Source: Desulfofustis sp. PB-SRB1 (GTDB taxonomy: Bacteria; Desulfobacterota; Desulfobulbia; Desulfobulbales; Desulfocapsaceae). From it: a DNA stretch of 64,000 nucleotides. The stretch lies in NCBI GenBank assembly GCA_016722945.1, contig JAEQMT010000010.1:389765-453764 (forward strand). Reading direction: 5' to 3'. The notes under the pieces were generated by a model. That model did not search any database, was not told where the DNA came from, and saw only the letters and a program-made list of their open reading frames with translations. Below, in pieces: positions 56,621 to 64,000 of the stretch (within the stretch, counting starts at the first letter, position 1; every line of letters begins with the position of its first letter). The position numbers and the translations under genes were made by a program.

Positions 56621-56734
56621 TGATGTCCTCGTGAAAACCTTAAAATTGCCTTCTAACGTCATTCCCGCGAAAGCGGGAATCCAATATCTCAATTAGTCCT
56701 GAACGTCAGATAATGGTTTTTCGTGAGAGCATCA
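56621..56734 (+). repeat. Dispersed inverted-repeat element, copy 7 (short form, diverged)
   Basis: About 114 bp, from TGATGTCCTCGTGAAAACC to GGTTTTTCGTGAGAGCATCA. The core is GTCATTCCCGCGAAAGCGGG followed by AATCCAATA. The right internal part is shortened. Confidence 0.8.
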
Positions 56735-56745
56735 AAATCTAGTTT

Positions 56746-57162
56746 CTACATATCTTTGGGATGGCAGGGCATACACTTCGTCCATTTGGCGGCCAGTTCC
56801 GCGTTTTCCGCGGCCACTTGCTCGTGGCAACCCTTGCAGTTTTCATGGGCCGCGCCTTTGTAGGTTTCAATCTTTTTCGGCATTCCCGAGCCTTTGTAAT
56901 GACAGGTCTCGCATTTCTGGACTTCCATCCCTTCGGTGTAGGCTACCATGTTGCCGTCCGCGTCGACGCCGTGATGGCAGTCACCACATTCGGCGAAGGC
57001 CTGGTGCGCCTTGTGCGGAAATACCGATGGTTTCGGCTTTTTTGCCTTGTCTTTTTCCGCCTGCAGGATCATGTCATCGGGGCCGGCATCAACGGCCAGG
57101 CTGTAGCCTGCCGCGCCGATGATCAGGGCGGCACAGAGATACACTAAAAACTGTTTCATCAT
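56746..57162 (-). CDS. Periplasmic tetraheme cytochrome c3
   Basis: A 138-residue cytochrome c3-type protein, a periplasmic electron carrier between hydrogenases or formate dehydrogenases and membrane complexes of sulfate reducers. A Sec signal peptide covers residues 1-24. Four haem sites are visible: CGDCH, CETCH, CKGCH and CMPCH, all of the plain CxxCH type, with extra His (PHKAH, CHHGV, KGAAHENC) as sixth ligands. The first ATG or the next codon (57159) may be used. Downstream on the same strand, but with a long gap, lie the haem-insertion genes' ends. Confidence 0.93.
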   Translation of the reverse strand: MMKQFLVYLCAALIIGAAGYSLAVDAGPDDMILQAEKDKAKKPKPSVFPHKAHQAFAECGDCHHGVDADGNMVAYTEGMEVQKCETCHYKGSGMPKKIETYKGAAHENCKGCHEQVAAENAELAAKWTKCMPCHPKDM

Positions 57163-57486
57163 GACCTTCTCTCCTCGTTCAGAAAAATTGATCTTACGCC
57201 ACAGGGCACTTGTTCTATGTTTGCCTCATAAATCAGCTTTGCCCAACTTTATACCGAAGACGTCGCCCGCTGTCAAGGCGTTGCGCGCCCTTGAGTTCAA
57301 GAAGATGGCCTTATAGAAACTTCGAAAAACTTTTCACCGTCATTTTCGCCCTCGATTACACCCTTCAAGGGCAGGCTTCAGCGGGAATCCAGCAATTTCA
57401 AATTATTATGGGGGCCGGATTAAATCGTGTATGACGGAACAAGGGGTTTTTGAGAGTTCATCACAGAAAATAATGAGGAGCCGATC
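57163..57486. other. Gene-free stretch between cytochrome c3 and ccsB
   Basis: Mostly occupied by a repeat copy (57303-57463). The 140 bases before the cytochrome gene should contain its promoter; nothing convincing was found. Confidence 0.5.
57303..57463 (+). repeat. Dispersed inverted-repeat element, copy 8 (long form, diverged)
   Basis: About 161 bp, starting AGATGGCCTTATAGAAACTTCG and ending GGGGTTTTTGAGAGTTCATC. The core GCCCTCGATTACACCCTTCA and GCGGGAATCCAGCAATTTC is clear, while the termini have changed. Confidence 0.78.
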
Positions 57487-58329
57487 TTAACTGGAGCCGT
57501 AGCTGTGCAGTCCCGAAAGCCAGAAATTTACCCCGTAGTAGGTAAACAGAACGGCCAGAAAACCGACCACCGCCAACCAGGAAACGGCCGGTCCCTTGAG
57601 CAGGTTGGTGTAGCGGATATGCAGGGTGAAGGCGTAGACGAACCAGGTAATGAGCGACCAGGTTTCCTTGGGATCCCAGCTCCAGTATGTGCCCCAGGCT
57701 GAGTTCGCCCAGATGGAGCCGGTTATGATGCCGATGCTGAGCCAGATGAAGCCGAATACAATAGTCTTGTAAAGCAGGTCGTCCAAAACCGGCAGTGAGG
57801 TCGGGGTCTGGTCGGAAGATGATGCGGTGCCCCGGGTACCGTAATATTTGAACAGATAGACAACCGCCAGGGCGGCGGCGATGGCAAAGGCGGCGTAGCC
57901 GATGAAACAGGTGATGACGTGGGCCAGCAGCCAGTTTGACTGCAGGGCCGGGACCAGCGGGCTGATCTGTTTGTTGATTGGGGCTAGCGAAGCGTATGCC
58001 ATGGCGAGAAAGGCCAGGGGCATGACAAAGGCGCCGAATGCCCTGGTTGCAAAGCGCCACTCAATCACGAGATAGAGCACCGCGATCGTCCACGAGAAAA
58101 AGACGACCGATTCATACATATTGGAAAGCGGCGCATGGCCGATCCCTTCCTGATACGATTCAATCCAGCGCAGGATAATGCCTGCCGTCTGGATCAACAC
58201 GGCGACAATAGTGGCAATGGTGGCGATCCGGCCCACCGTGGCCGGCTTGAACACCGAAAATCCCACATACAGTAAGGAACAGAGCAGATAGGCGAAAGTG
58301 GTAATGCCAAGCAGTAAAGAACTATCCAT
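57487..58329 (-). CDS. ccsB: Cytochrome c biogenesis protein CcsB/ResC (CcsA family)
   Basis: A 280-residue membrane protein of the System II cytochrome c synthase. About eight helices are predicted; the haem-handling WWD region reads WGTYWSWDPKETWSLITWF near residue 215, and the conserved histidines (WLLAHVITC and the one near the first loops) are present. With ResB it moves haem out and attaches it to CxxCH motifs, here such as in the nearby cytochrome c3. ATG 58329 follows GGAG; the longer reading from 58398 lacks support. Confidence 0.92.
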   Translation of the reverse strand: MDSSLLLGITTFAYLLCSLLYVGFSVFKPATVGRIATIATIVAVLIQTAGIILRWIESYQEGIGHAPLSNMYESVVFFSWTIAVLYLVIEWRFATRAFGAFVMPLAFLAMAYASLAPINKQISPLVPALQSNWLLAHVITCFIGYAAFAIAAALAVVYLFKYYGTRGTASSSDQTPTSLPVLDDLLYKTIVFGFIWLSIGIITGSIWANSAWGTYWSWDPKETWSLITWFVYAFTLHIRYTNLLKGPAVSWLAVVGFLAVLFTYYGVNFWLSGLHSYGSS

Positions 58330-58412
58330 GGGTATACTCCAGGTAATGCAGGTGGCGGCCGCGATGCGCCGGTGTTGATCGCAGTCGATGGTCGGCAAAG
58401 AGCCGCTTTGTA

Positions 58413-59732
58413 TCAGGTAGGCTCATTGGAAAGATTGTGTGCCAGTCGCTCTACTTGGGTTTCAAAAGCGGGCCGGTGTTTGTTTGCCGATCCCGTTACG
58501 ATAAGTTCGGTGGTGTGTTCCGTTTTGCTGGAGACGAGGATCCAGAGACGGCGATGATTCATGAAAAACGATATACAGAGTCCCGCCACCAGCAGAAAAA
58601 ATCCACCATACACCAGCCATACACCGGGATCCTTGACCACCTGCAGACCGGTGGAAAATCTCTGCCGCACCGACGCCTGATAGCTGCCGCTGTCGGTCTC
58701 TACGTCAAGCACCGCGCCGCTGTCCACCCACTGCCCGGTCGGTGTGGCGCCGGCGAACCAGAGTTTTGCCGAAACCACGGTGGGGCCCATGGCGCGGGCG
58801 TTGATGATGCCGAAACTGAGATCTTCTTCCGGCCAGCCGACTTCCTGCTGAAATCCGGTAACAAATTCGCGGCTGGCGCCCGTCTCGGTGTTTGTGACCG
58901 ATATGATAAAATCCTGGGACGGCTCGTAGCTCGCCTGATAAAAGGTGATTCCCTTGTAGGTGAGCGGCTTGTTTACCTCGATATCGGTGGTCAATACCTC
59001 GTCACCATCATCGATGATGGTGAGATTTGAGGTATACTCCTTGGGCATGCCGTTGTCGTAGAAATCGATGGTAAACGAGTTACAACGCACGGCAAAATCA
59101 AGCGGTTTCAACTCTCCGGTATAACGCAGAACGATTCGCTCGATGGCGGTGCCTTCACCAATCAATATGCTGCCCTTGAAGCCGCCGATGGTGCCGATCA
59201 GTGCACCTAGAAAAATAACCAGAATTGAGCTGTGGACGATGTAGACGCCGCAGCGCGTCCATGGCCCTTTCTGGGCGAAGATCAACACCCCTTGTTCGGT
59301 CTCTCTACTGCGCGGCCGATATCGCTCTGTGCGCAGCAGCGACAATGTGCGTGCCACCGACTCGCCGGCGGAAAGTTCCGTGGAGATATGGTGCCCTGTT
59401 GTCTGGCCTGAAAATCTTTTCATGCCGTCAGCCAGACCGTCGCGACGCATGATCTTCCAGGTGGCCGGAAAACGATCGATGCTGCAGACAATCAGGTTGA
59501 TGGCCAGCAGACCCAGCAGCGAGTTGAACCACCATGCCTGATACATGGTGTCGATATCGAGCACCAGAATCAAACGTGCCCACTGGTCGCCGTAGACCCC
59601 GGCATACCAGCCGGCAGGTTGCTGCTGGGGGATGAGGGTGCCGATAATTGCACCAATGCCGATGCAGCCGATAAGAAACAGGGCAAGCTTGACGGAAGCA
59701 AAAAAGTGCCAGACGGAACGGCCGGTATTCAT
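58413..59732 (-). CDS. resB: Cytochrome c biogenesis protein ResB (Ccs1)
   Basis: A 439-residue protein with three N-terminal helices (about residues 12-34, 60-80, 130-155), a large periplasmic domain and one C-terminal helix (KDPGVWLVYGGFFLLVAGLCI). ASVKLALFLIGCIGIGAIIGT and GVYIVHSSILVIFLGALIGT, with the haem-ligand-like His, fit the family. It partners CcsB, encoded 83 bp downstream. The ATG of MNTGRSVWHFF is used; upstream in-frame sequence looks non-coding. Confidence 0.92.
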   Translation of the reverse strand: MNTGRSVWHFFASVKLALFLIGCIGIGAIIGTLIPQQQPAGWYAGVYGDQWARLILVLDIDTMYQAWWFNSLLGLLAINLIVCSIDRFPATWKIMRRDGLADGMKRFSGQTTGHHISTELSAGESVARTLSLLRTERYRPRSRETEQGVLIFAQKGPWTRCGVYIVHSSILVIFLGALIGTIGGFKGSILIGEGTAIERIVLRYTGELKPLDFAVRCNSFTIDFYDNGMPKEYTSNLTIIDDGDEVLTTDIEVNKPLTYKGITFYQASYEPSQDFIISVTNTETGASREFVTGFQQEVGWPEEDLSFGIINARAMGPTVVSAKLWFAGATPTGQWVDSGAVLDVETDSGSYQASVRQRFSTGLQVVKDPGVWLVYGGFFLLVAGLCISFFMNHRRLWILVSSKTEHTTELIVTGSANKHRPAFETQVERLAHNLSNEPT

Positions 59733-60119
59733 GAAAACCTGGTGAACGGGGAGCGGTGAGCCGACTCGGATCAGGCGAACACGGGGCGGTGTTGAGATGG
59801 AAAATACACAGTTACTATCATGTAATATACAATAACAGCTTTCACCAATCTTGGAAAGCGTTTTCTTAAATTCCAATCTATGGCTTGAAAGAAATATCAA
59901 GTATGGTAAAATTATGTGTTTTGCGTGTAACTGCATCTTTGATGAGTTCGTAAAAACCCATATACCCGTCTTATCGTAATTGACCCGATATCCATAATTA
60001 ATTGAAATTACTGGATTCCCGCTTTCGCGGGAATGACGGTAGCAAGCAATTTTGAGGTTTTTACGAAATCATCATCTTAGATGTTCCGCATCAGGAATAT
60101 ATCATGGAGGAAGGATATC
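59733..60119. other. Gene-free stretch between resB and rpmB
   Basis: Divergent region with one inverted repeat copy (59940-60073) directly before the rpmB ribosome-binding site. The resB-side 200 bases are AT-rich and probably carry its promoter. No RNA gene is seen. Confidence 0.55.
59940..60073 (-). repeat. Dispersed inverted-repeat element, copy 9 (short form, inverted)
   Basis: About 134 bp, from TGATGAGTTCGTAAAAACCC to GGTTTTTACGAAATCATC. The core hairpin GGATTCCCGCTTTCGCGGGA is inverted, as in copy 5. It ends 47 bases before the rpmB start and so probably lies in its leader or promoter. Confidence 0.88.
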
Positions 60120-60314
60120 ATGGCAAAGGTATGTCACGTATGTGGGAAAAAGCCGGTCACCGGTAACAACGTCTCCCACGCCCATAACAAGACCAGACGG
60201 CGCTGGTTGCCGAATCTGCAATCGGTTCGCATGGTTACCGAAGGTGGTGGGGTACGCCGGGCCCGGGTATGTACAAGGTGCATTCGATCCGGTGTGGTGG
60301 TTAAGCCGGCCTGA
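60120..60314 (+). CDS. rpmB: 50S ribosomal protein L28
   Basis: A 64-residue L28. [20 protein letters not shown] and RRRWLPNLQ are standard, and the two CxxC pairs (CHVC, CTRC) mark the zinc-binding (C+) form. GGAGGAAGG lies 7 bases before the ATG. No rpmG is adjacent. Confidence 0.96.
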   Translation: MAKVCHVCGKKPVTGNNVSHAHNKTRRRWLPNLQSVRMVTEGGGVRRARVCTRCIRSGVVVKPA

Positions 60315-60351
60315 ACGATGTTTTCGGAAATAGGGGTTTTAGCTGATTAGT

Positions 60352-60603
60352 ATGAGCGATCAAATAGAATATCTCAGTTTTGACGAAGCGCTGACCATTG
60401 TTGGCGCCATTCAGGAAGAAGAGGATATCCGCCGCAAGAATCACCGCGTGCTCACCGTCTACAGTAAAGACGACCGGGAGATATGCTGGTTTGACTTTGA
60501 CGAGGTGATGGAGACGGTGGGTGAAGTGGAGGCGGGCGAGAAAAAAGCCACCGTGGAGAAATATATCCTCAATCACATCCCCCGCTGGGCCCTGGACATG
60601 TGA
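60352..60603 (+). CDS. Conserved-looking small acidic protein
   Basis: An 83-residue acidic protein of unknown family, reading SFDEALTIVGAIQEEEDIRR and later ICWFDFDEVMETVGEVEAG. It has no membrane segment or known motif, but good coding character and a position 37 bp after rpmB in the same direction support a real gene. Confidence 0.65.
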   Translation: MSDQIEYLSFDEALTIVGAIQEEEDIRRKNHRVLTVYSKDDREICWFDFDEVMETVGEVEAGEKKATVEKYILNHIPRWALDM

Positions 60604-60636
60604 GGCCGCCGCAACGGCGGTCCCCTCACAGTGCTT

Positions 60637-60769
60637 GTTACCGTCATTGCCGGCCTAAGTTACACCCTGCACTGGGCAGGCTTCAGCGGGAATACGAGTA
60701 GTTTCAAATAAGCATGGATTTCGGGTCAGCTCCACCATGACGGTAATCGGGGTTTTTACAACGTAATCA
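60637..60769 (+). repeat. Dispersed inverted-repeat element, copy 10 (left end missing)
   Basis: The sequence runs from CCGTCATTGCCGGCCTAAGTT to GGGGTTTTTACAACGTAATC. The long-form core and the right terminal repeat are present; the left terminal repeat is lost. Confidence 0.75.
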
Positions 60770-60800
60770 CAAATCTGCCAGCCACATTAATCAGTATCGC

Positions 60801-62236
60801 TCAGCCATTCGGTGAGCTCTGATGGTTTGGCTGCACTGGACGCTCCGTCCTGCCTCGAGTTTCCAGCTGACTCTCATATTTCTTTCCGTCGCGCAGCACC
60901 GAGACCCGGCGGTCGGAAGAGACCACCACGATGATGGTGTTGGGGTTATGGGCGGTAAATCGCAGCGATGAGTTGTAGCGGGCGCCGCGGGCCCGGTCTT
61001 CGCCGCTGATGGCCTCGCCGTCCAGCAGGCACCCAAACCGGTGCAGATGGCCGTCGGCGCCGATCTGCAAGGCGCCGTCCACACGGGCCAGATCACAGGC
61101 GAGATCGAGCAGGTTGGAGCGCTCCAGATCAAGGGGCGCCACCAGATTCTGACCGGCAATCTTGCCCAATGGTTCATTCAGATCCAGCACGATGGCACAG
61201 CCGAAGTGTTCGCTCTCGGCGTGATGGACGATGGATGCGGCGATATGAAAGAGGTTGCTGCGCACCGTTCCGCTGATATCATAATCGAGCAGCGCCTCTT
61301 CGATTTCGAAGAGTTTTGCCTGGTGGGTGGATGATGAGTAGGAGCCATCGGCAAAACTGCATACCGGTTGATCGTTTACCGTCAAAAAACCGTAGAGACC
61401 GCGAAAATCAGCGGTGATATGAAACGCATCGATCCGGCCGCGGGCGATGCCCACGATATGGGCGCCAGTCGGATATCAGCTTGTTGCGAAACTGCTGGAC
61501 TGCCTGTAAAAGCTTGCGGACATGTTTGGGGTTGGTCAGCAACGGTTGCTGGATCCGGATGAAACTGGCAGAGATAGTCGAGTTTGCGGGTGCTTTCCGG
61601 CTCCATGAAAATCAGGCGACCGTGGGGGGATTTTTTTTCTTCTCTCGTCTTGGAGATCTGCAGGATGGCTGAGAGTATCTCGTAGATATCAAGCGTCGCC
61701 GTAGGTGAGGTGTGGCTGCGCATCCGGTTGATCTGATCGAGCACCGCATGGGTGGCGTATTCGCGTAGAAACCAGCCCGAGATGCCGGAATAGAGTTCGG
61801 CCTGATTGGTGACGTCGTGGGAAAAACGCAGGGCGGCGTGTTCCAGCCAGCGCTCGATGGGGGCTTTGGAGAGCAGTTCCGGGTGGTGATCAGTACACCA
61901 AATCTGGTAGTGAACCGGCGCCGACTGGCAGCCAAAGGCGATGATCCCGTCCAGCTCGAGGCGGCGCACCTGACGGCAGATACGATAGGGATGCTCATAT
62001 GGTGGTGGTTCCTGCATAACCGGCTGCCGCTGTTCAGTGAGCAGGGTGGAGCGTATCTTCAGCTCATGGCCGCGCAGCAGTTCCCGGGGATCGCAGATGT
62101 AGAATTCATCACCCGGGCTGAGCTGATAGATTACCGCAACCCGGCTGGCGCCGGAGAACCTGCACAGGCCGTCGCGAACCCCGCGGAGGATTTCACACAC
62201 CAGCGTGTTGATAAAATCAGGGTCGGCCTTATTCAT
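60801..62236 (-). pseudogene. Second diadenylate-cyclase-type gene with two single-base insertions
   Basis: Read in three successive frames this gives a 477-residue protein with a sensor-like N-terminal part (residues about 1-230) and a C-terminal DAC-type domain: KHVRKLLQAVQQF, ISDGAHIVGIA (restored), SFADGSYSSSTHQAKLFE, then DGALQIGADGHLHRFG and ARGARYNSSLRF near 405-445 as the nucleotide-binding motifs, and IIVVVSSDR. The layout suggests the DACNV-type sensor-linked cyclases. Removing one base near 61561 and one near 61467 restores the whole frame. Start ATG 62236. It is either newly broken or mis-sequenced; family assignment is good, subtype uncertain. Confidence 0.8.
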
Positions 62237-62255
62237 AGTGGGCGTGATTATATCA

Positions 62256-62411
62256 TGATGGACTCGTGAAAACGTCAAAGTTGCTTGCTATCGTCATTCC
62301 GCCTCGATTACACCTTCAAGGCAGGATTCAGCGGGAATCCAGTAATTTCAAATAATTATGGATTGCGGTTCAACTCACAATGACCGTAATTGGGTTTTTA
62401 CGATGCCATCA
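62256..62411 (+). repeat. Dispersed inverted-repeat element, copy 11 (long form)
   Basis: About 156 bp, from TGATGGACTCGTGAAAACG to GGGTTTTTACGATGCCATCA. The core has GTCATTCCGCCTCGATTACA and GCGGGAATCCAGTAATTTC. It starts 20 bases before the second DAC-type gene. Confidence 0.85.
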
Positions 62412-62566
62412 TATCATAAAAAGACGACACCGTAACGTGATGTGCCAGTAAAAAACCTGAAAAGTCTATGTACCGTCTTGCCACTTTCGATCTTGCTGGT
62501 AAGCAGAGACTACGGCGGCAATCCAGCAGCCCCTTCGGTTGAGTTTGACCCCTGTTGATTCCACAC

Positions 62567-63200
62567 ATGAGTGAATACGGCTCACAATTTATCACCATAG
62601 CCCTCGTCCATCTGCTGGCGGTGGCCAGCCCGGGGCCCGATTTTGCCATGGTGCTGCGGCAAAGCATCGCCTACGGCAGGCGGATCGGCAGCTATACGGC
62701 GTGCGGCATCGGTGCCGGGATCCTGGTGCATGTCGGGTATTGTCTGGTGGGTATTGCCATGGTGTTGTCGCAGTCGGCCACCCTGTTTTTTATCACCAAG
62801 ATGATCGGTGCCGGCTACTTGATTTACATTGGTATTTCGGCGCTAGCGTGCCGTTCCCTACGGGCCGCTGGAATTTTCCTGCCGGGCCGCGGGAACCATG
62901 ACATTTTTCGCCGCATTTCGACGCGGCGTACTGACCAACGCGCTCAACCCCAAGGCGACCCTGTTTTTCCTTTTCCTGTTCACGGTGATCATCGATCCGG
63001 CTACCCCGCTTATCATCCAGGCCGGCTATGGTATCTATATGGCAGCGGCCACCGCCGTCTGGTTTGTCGGAGTCGCCTTCTTTTTTGGCCGGCCCGCCAT
63101 CAGAAACCGATTTCTGCGCCTTGGTCACTGGGTGGACCGGGGCATGGGAATCATCCTCATCGCCCTTGGCGCCCGGTTGATTTTCGCCACACTGCCGTGA
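62567..63200 (+). pseudogene. LysE/RhtB-type amino acid exporter gene with one single-base insertion
   Basis: An inner-membrane exporter of the LysE family. The N-terminal part has ITIALVHLLAVASPGPDFAMVLRQS, the family signature with SPGPD, and three helices. At 62845 an extra A (GCTAGCG) shifts the frame; without it the sequence reads ISALRAVPYGPLEF and continues into FRRGVLTNALNPKATLFF, the conserved second signature, through to 63200. The corrected protein would be 210 residues, the normal size. Whether the insertion is real is open. Confidence 0.85.
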
Positions 63201-63482
63201 GTTGCATAGTAAGCAAAAAAAACTCTACCATCAAGAATTGTCAATATCGGCGGCCATCCCAGTCAATTGTAATTGCACCTAATCGGCCACTATTCAACAA
63301 AATTATTATCAAGCCTTTACTACTCTGACTATTTAATGTATGCTTAAAAAAATTGGCTATCACAATTTCTTGGGTTGGTGGCAAACACTCTCTAACAATT
63401 TGATTGATGCCTTTAAAAATTATCGTAGATAACTGATTCCCTGTCAACTAATGTAGCCAATAACTAACGGCGGAGGTAGCAG
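63201..63482. other. AT-rich stretch before a lipoprotein gene
   Basis: About 280 AT-rich bases. The minus strand has an open frame of 68 codons (63241-63447) without an ATG and with no recognised product. The last bases contain a strong GGAGG ribosome-binding site for the lipoprotein gene. Confidence 0.5.
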
Positions 63483-64000
63483 ATGAAATGGTTCGTCACT
63501 TCTTTTATTTTCTTCTTCAGTTCGCTTCTTCTTGTCTCATGTGCCAATCATCCTCCCAGGCTGACTGATTCGGGCAAAGGATTAGTGGCTATCCCGGTAA
63601 AGGGTGTCAACACATCTCAACTCCCCTTTAGTAGGGATTTTCTGTTGAGCAGCAGCATGAATACTTTTGAAGTTATGATATATCCGCAGGTAGGTGAGCA
63701 ACTTGTTTATAGCAAAGAGCTAGAGCCGGGCTCATATCAAATTGATGAGGTTTATGCTGTATTGGATAGGACCAAGCAGTTTTCCTCAACACAACCTAAG
63801 GTGAAAAAGTCGCTCAATATATTTATGTATCTAACCGTCGAGCCGGGTACTATCACCGTCGCTCCTTACCTAGTCAATATCAGACAAAGAAAATCACCAA
63901 ATCAGCCTCATTCTTACGGGTATTCATTGATAGTTGAAGAGTTCAGCAATGAAAGACATAAACAGTTCATTTCAGATCATCTGATTCTGGAAAAAAATAG
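63483..64000 (+). CDS. Putative lipoprotein, 3'-truncated by window edge
   Basis: An open frame of 172 complete codons that runs off the end of the window. The N-terminus MKWFVTSFIFFFSSLLLVSC is a lipoprotein signal with a LVSC lipobox, followed by a mature part that includes GLVAIPVKGVNTSQLPF and a beta-rich region (YSKELEPGSYQIDEVY, TVEPGTITVAPYLVNI). The ATG is preceded by GGAGG. No family is recognised. The gene must end past base 64000. Confidence 0.78.
   Translation, partial: MKWFVTSFIFFFSSLLLVSCANHPPRLTDSGKGLVAIPVKGVNTSQLPFSRDFLLSSSMNTFEVMIYPQVGEQLVYSKELEPGSYQIDEVYAVLDRTKQFSSTQPKVKKSLNIFMYLTVEPGTITVAPYLVNIRQRKSPNQPHSYGYSLIVEEFSNERHKQFISDHLILEKN

Noticed and set aside
63241-63447. 68-codon minus-strand frame before the lipoprotein gene
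   Set aside because: Needs a TTG start, lacks a ribosome-binding site and has no recognised features.

Overview
The window reads as a chromosomal segment of a Gram-negative sulfate-reducing or sulfur-metabolising bacterium, most likely Desulfobacterota near the Desulfobulbales. This rests on an archaeal/bacterial-type dissimilatory sulfate adenylyltransferase (sat), a periplasmic tetraheme cytochrome c3, a ResB/CcsB cytochrome c maturation pair, CdaA-YbbR-GlmM in one operon, and a housekeeping gene style typical of that phylum. The species call is inference; no 16S or other marker is present. Most genes are moderately GC-rich, but part of the polysaccharide locus is clearly AT-richer.

Layout. 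1-9.7 kb: the end of uvrB, a DUF374 acyltransferase, a nitroreductase, a giant DUF748/OmpA-like envelope protein, and the cdaA-ybbR-glmM operon for c-di-AMP and amino-sugar synthesis. 9.7-12.2 kb: an accessory patch with two back-to-back MNT/HEPN toxin-antitoxin modules, small hairpin repeats and gene remnants. 12.2-33.2 kb: a glycan locus with an STT3-like oligosaccharyltransferase, a plus-strand group (oxidoreductase, GT2, GT4, methyltransferase) and a roughly 14-kb minus-strand operon that starts with a winged-helix regulator and rfbF/rfbG. That operon makes a CDP-sugar and supplies a C-methyltransferase, an aminotransferase, an acyltransferase, a flippase and several glycosyltransferases. 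33.2-40.7 kb: an ISL3 remnant, a VKOR-DsbA fusion, a TMTC-like membrane glycosyltransferase with TPRs, the pilA major pilin and a minor pilin operon (FimT-PilW-PilV-PilX types). The two pilin units face away from each other and each has a sigma-54-type promoter. 40.7-47.9 kb: sat, aroB, an fmdB/zinc-ribbon/deaminase/radical SAM group and tatBC. 48.4-56.6 kb: purA, rpoZ, dnaJ, moaC, dksA, galT, a response regulator, a FolE2-like protein without the usual catalytic motif, and glyS. 56.7-64 kb: cytochrome c3, ccsB-resB, rpmB, a small conserved protein, a second diadenylate-cyclase-type gene (frameshifted), a LysE-type exporter (frameshifted) and the start of a lipoprotein gene.

Two patterns cut across the window. 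A 115-160 bp intergenic element with terminal inverted repeats occurs at least eleven times. Three otherwise complete genes (aroB, the second DAC-domain gene and the LysE exporter) are broken only by single-base insertions, five in all and never a deletion, which may point to insertion-type sequence errors rather than true decay. No tRNA, rRNA, CRISPR array or intact mobile element was recognised.
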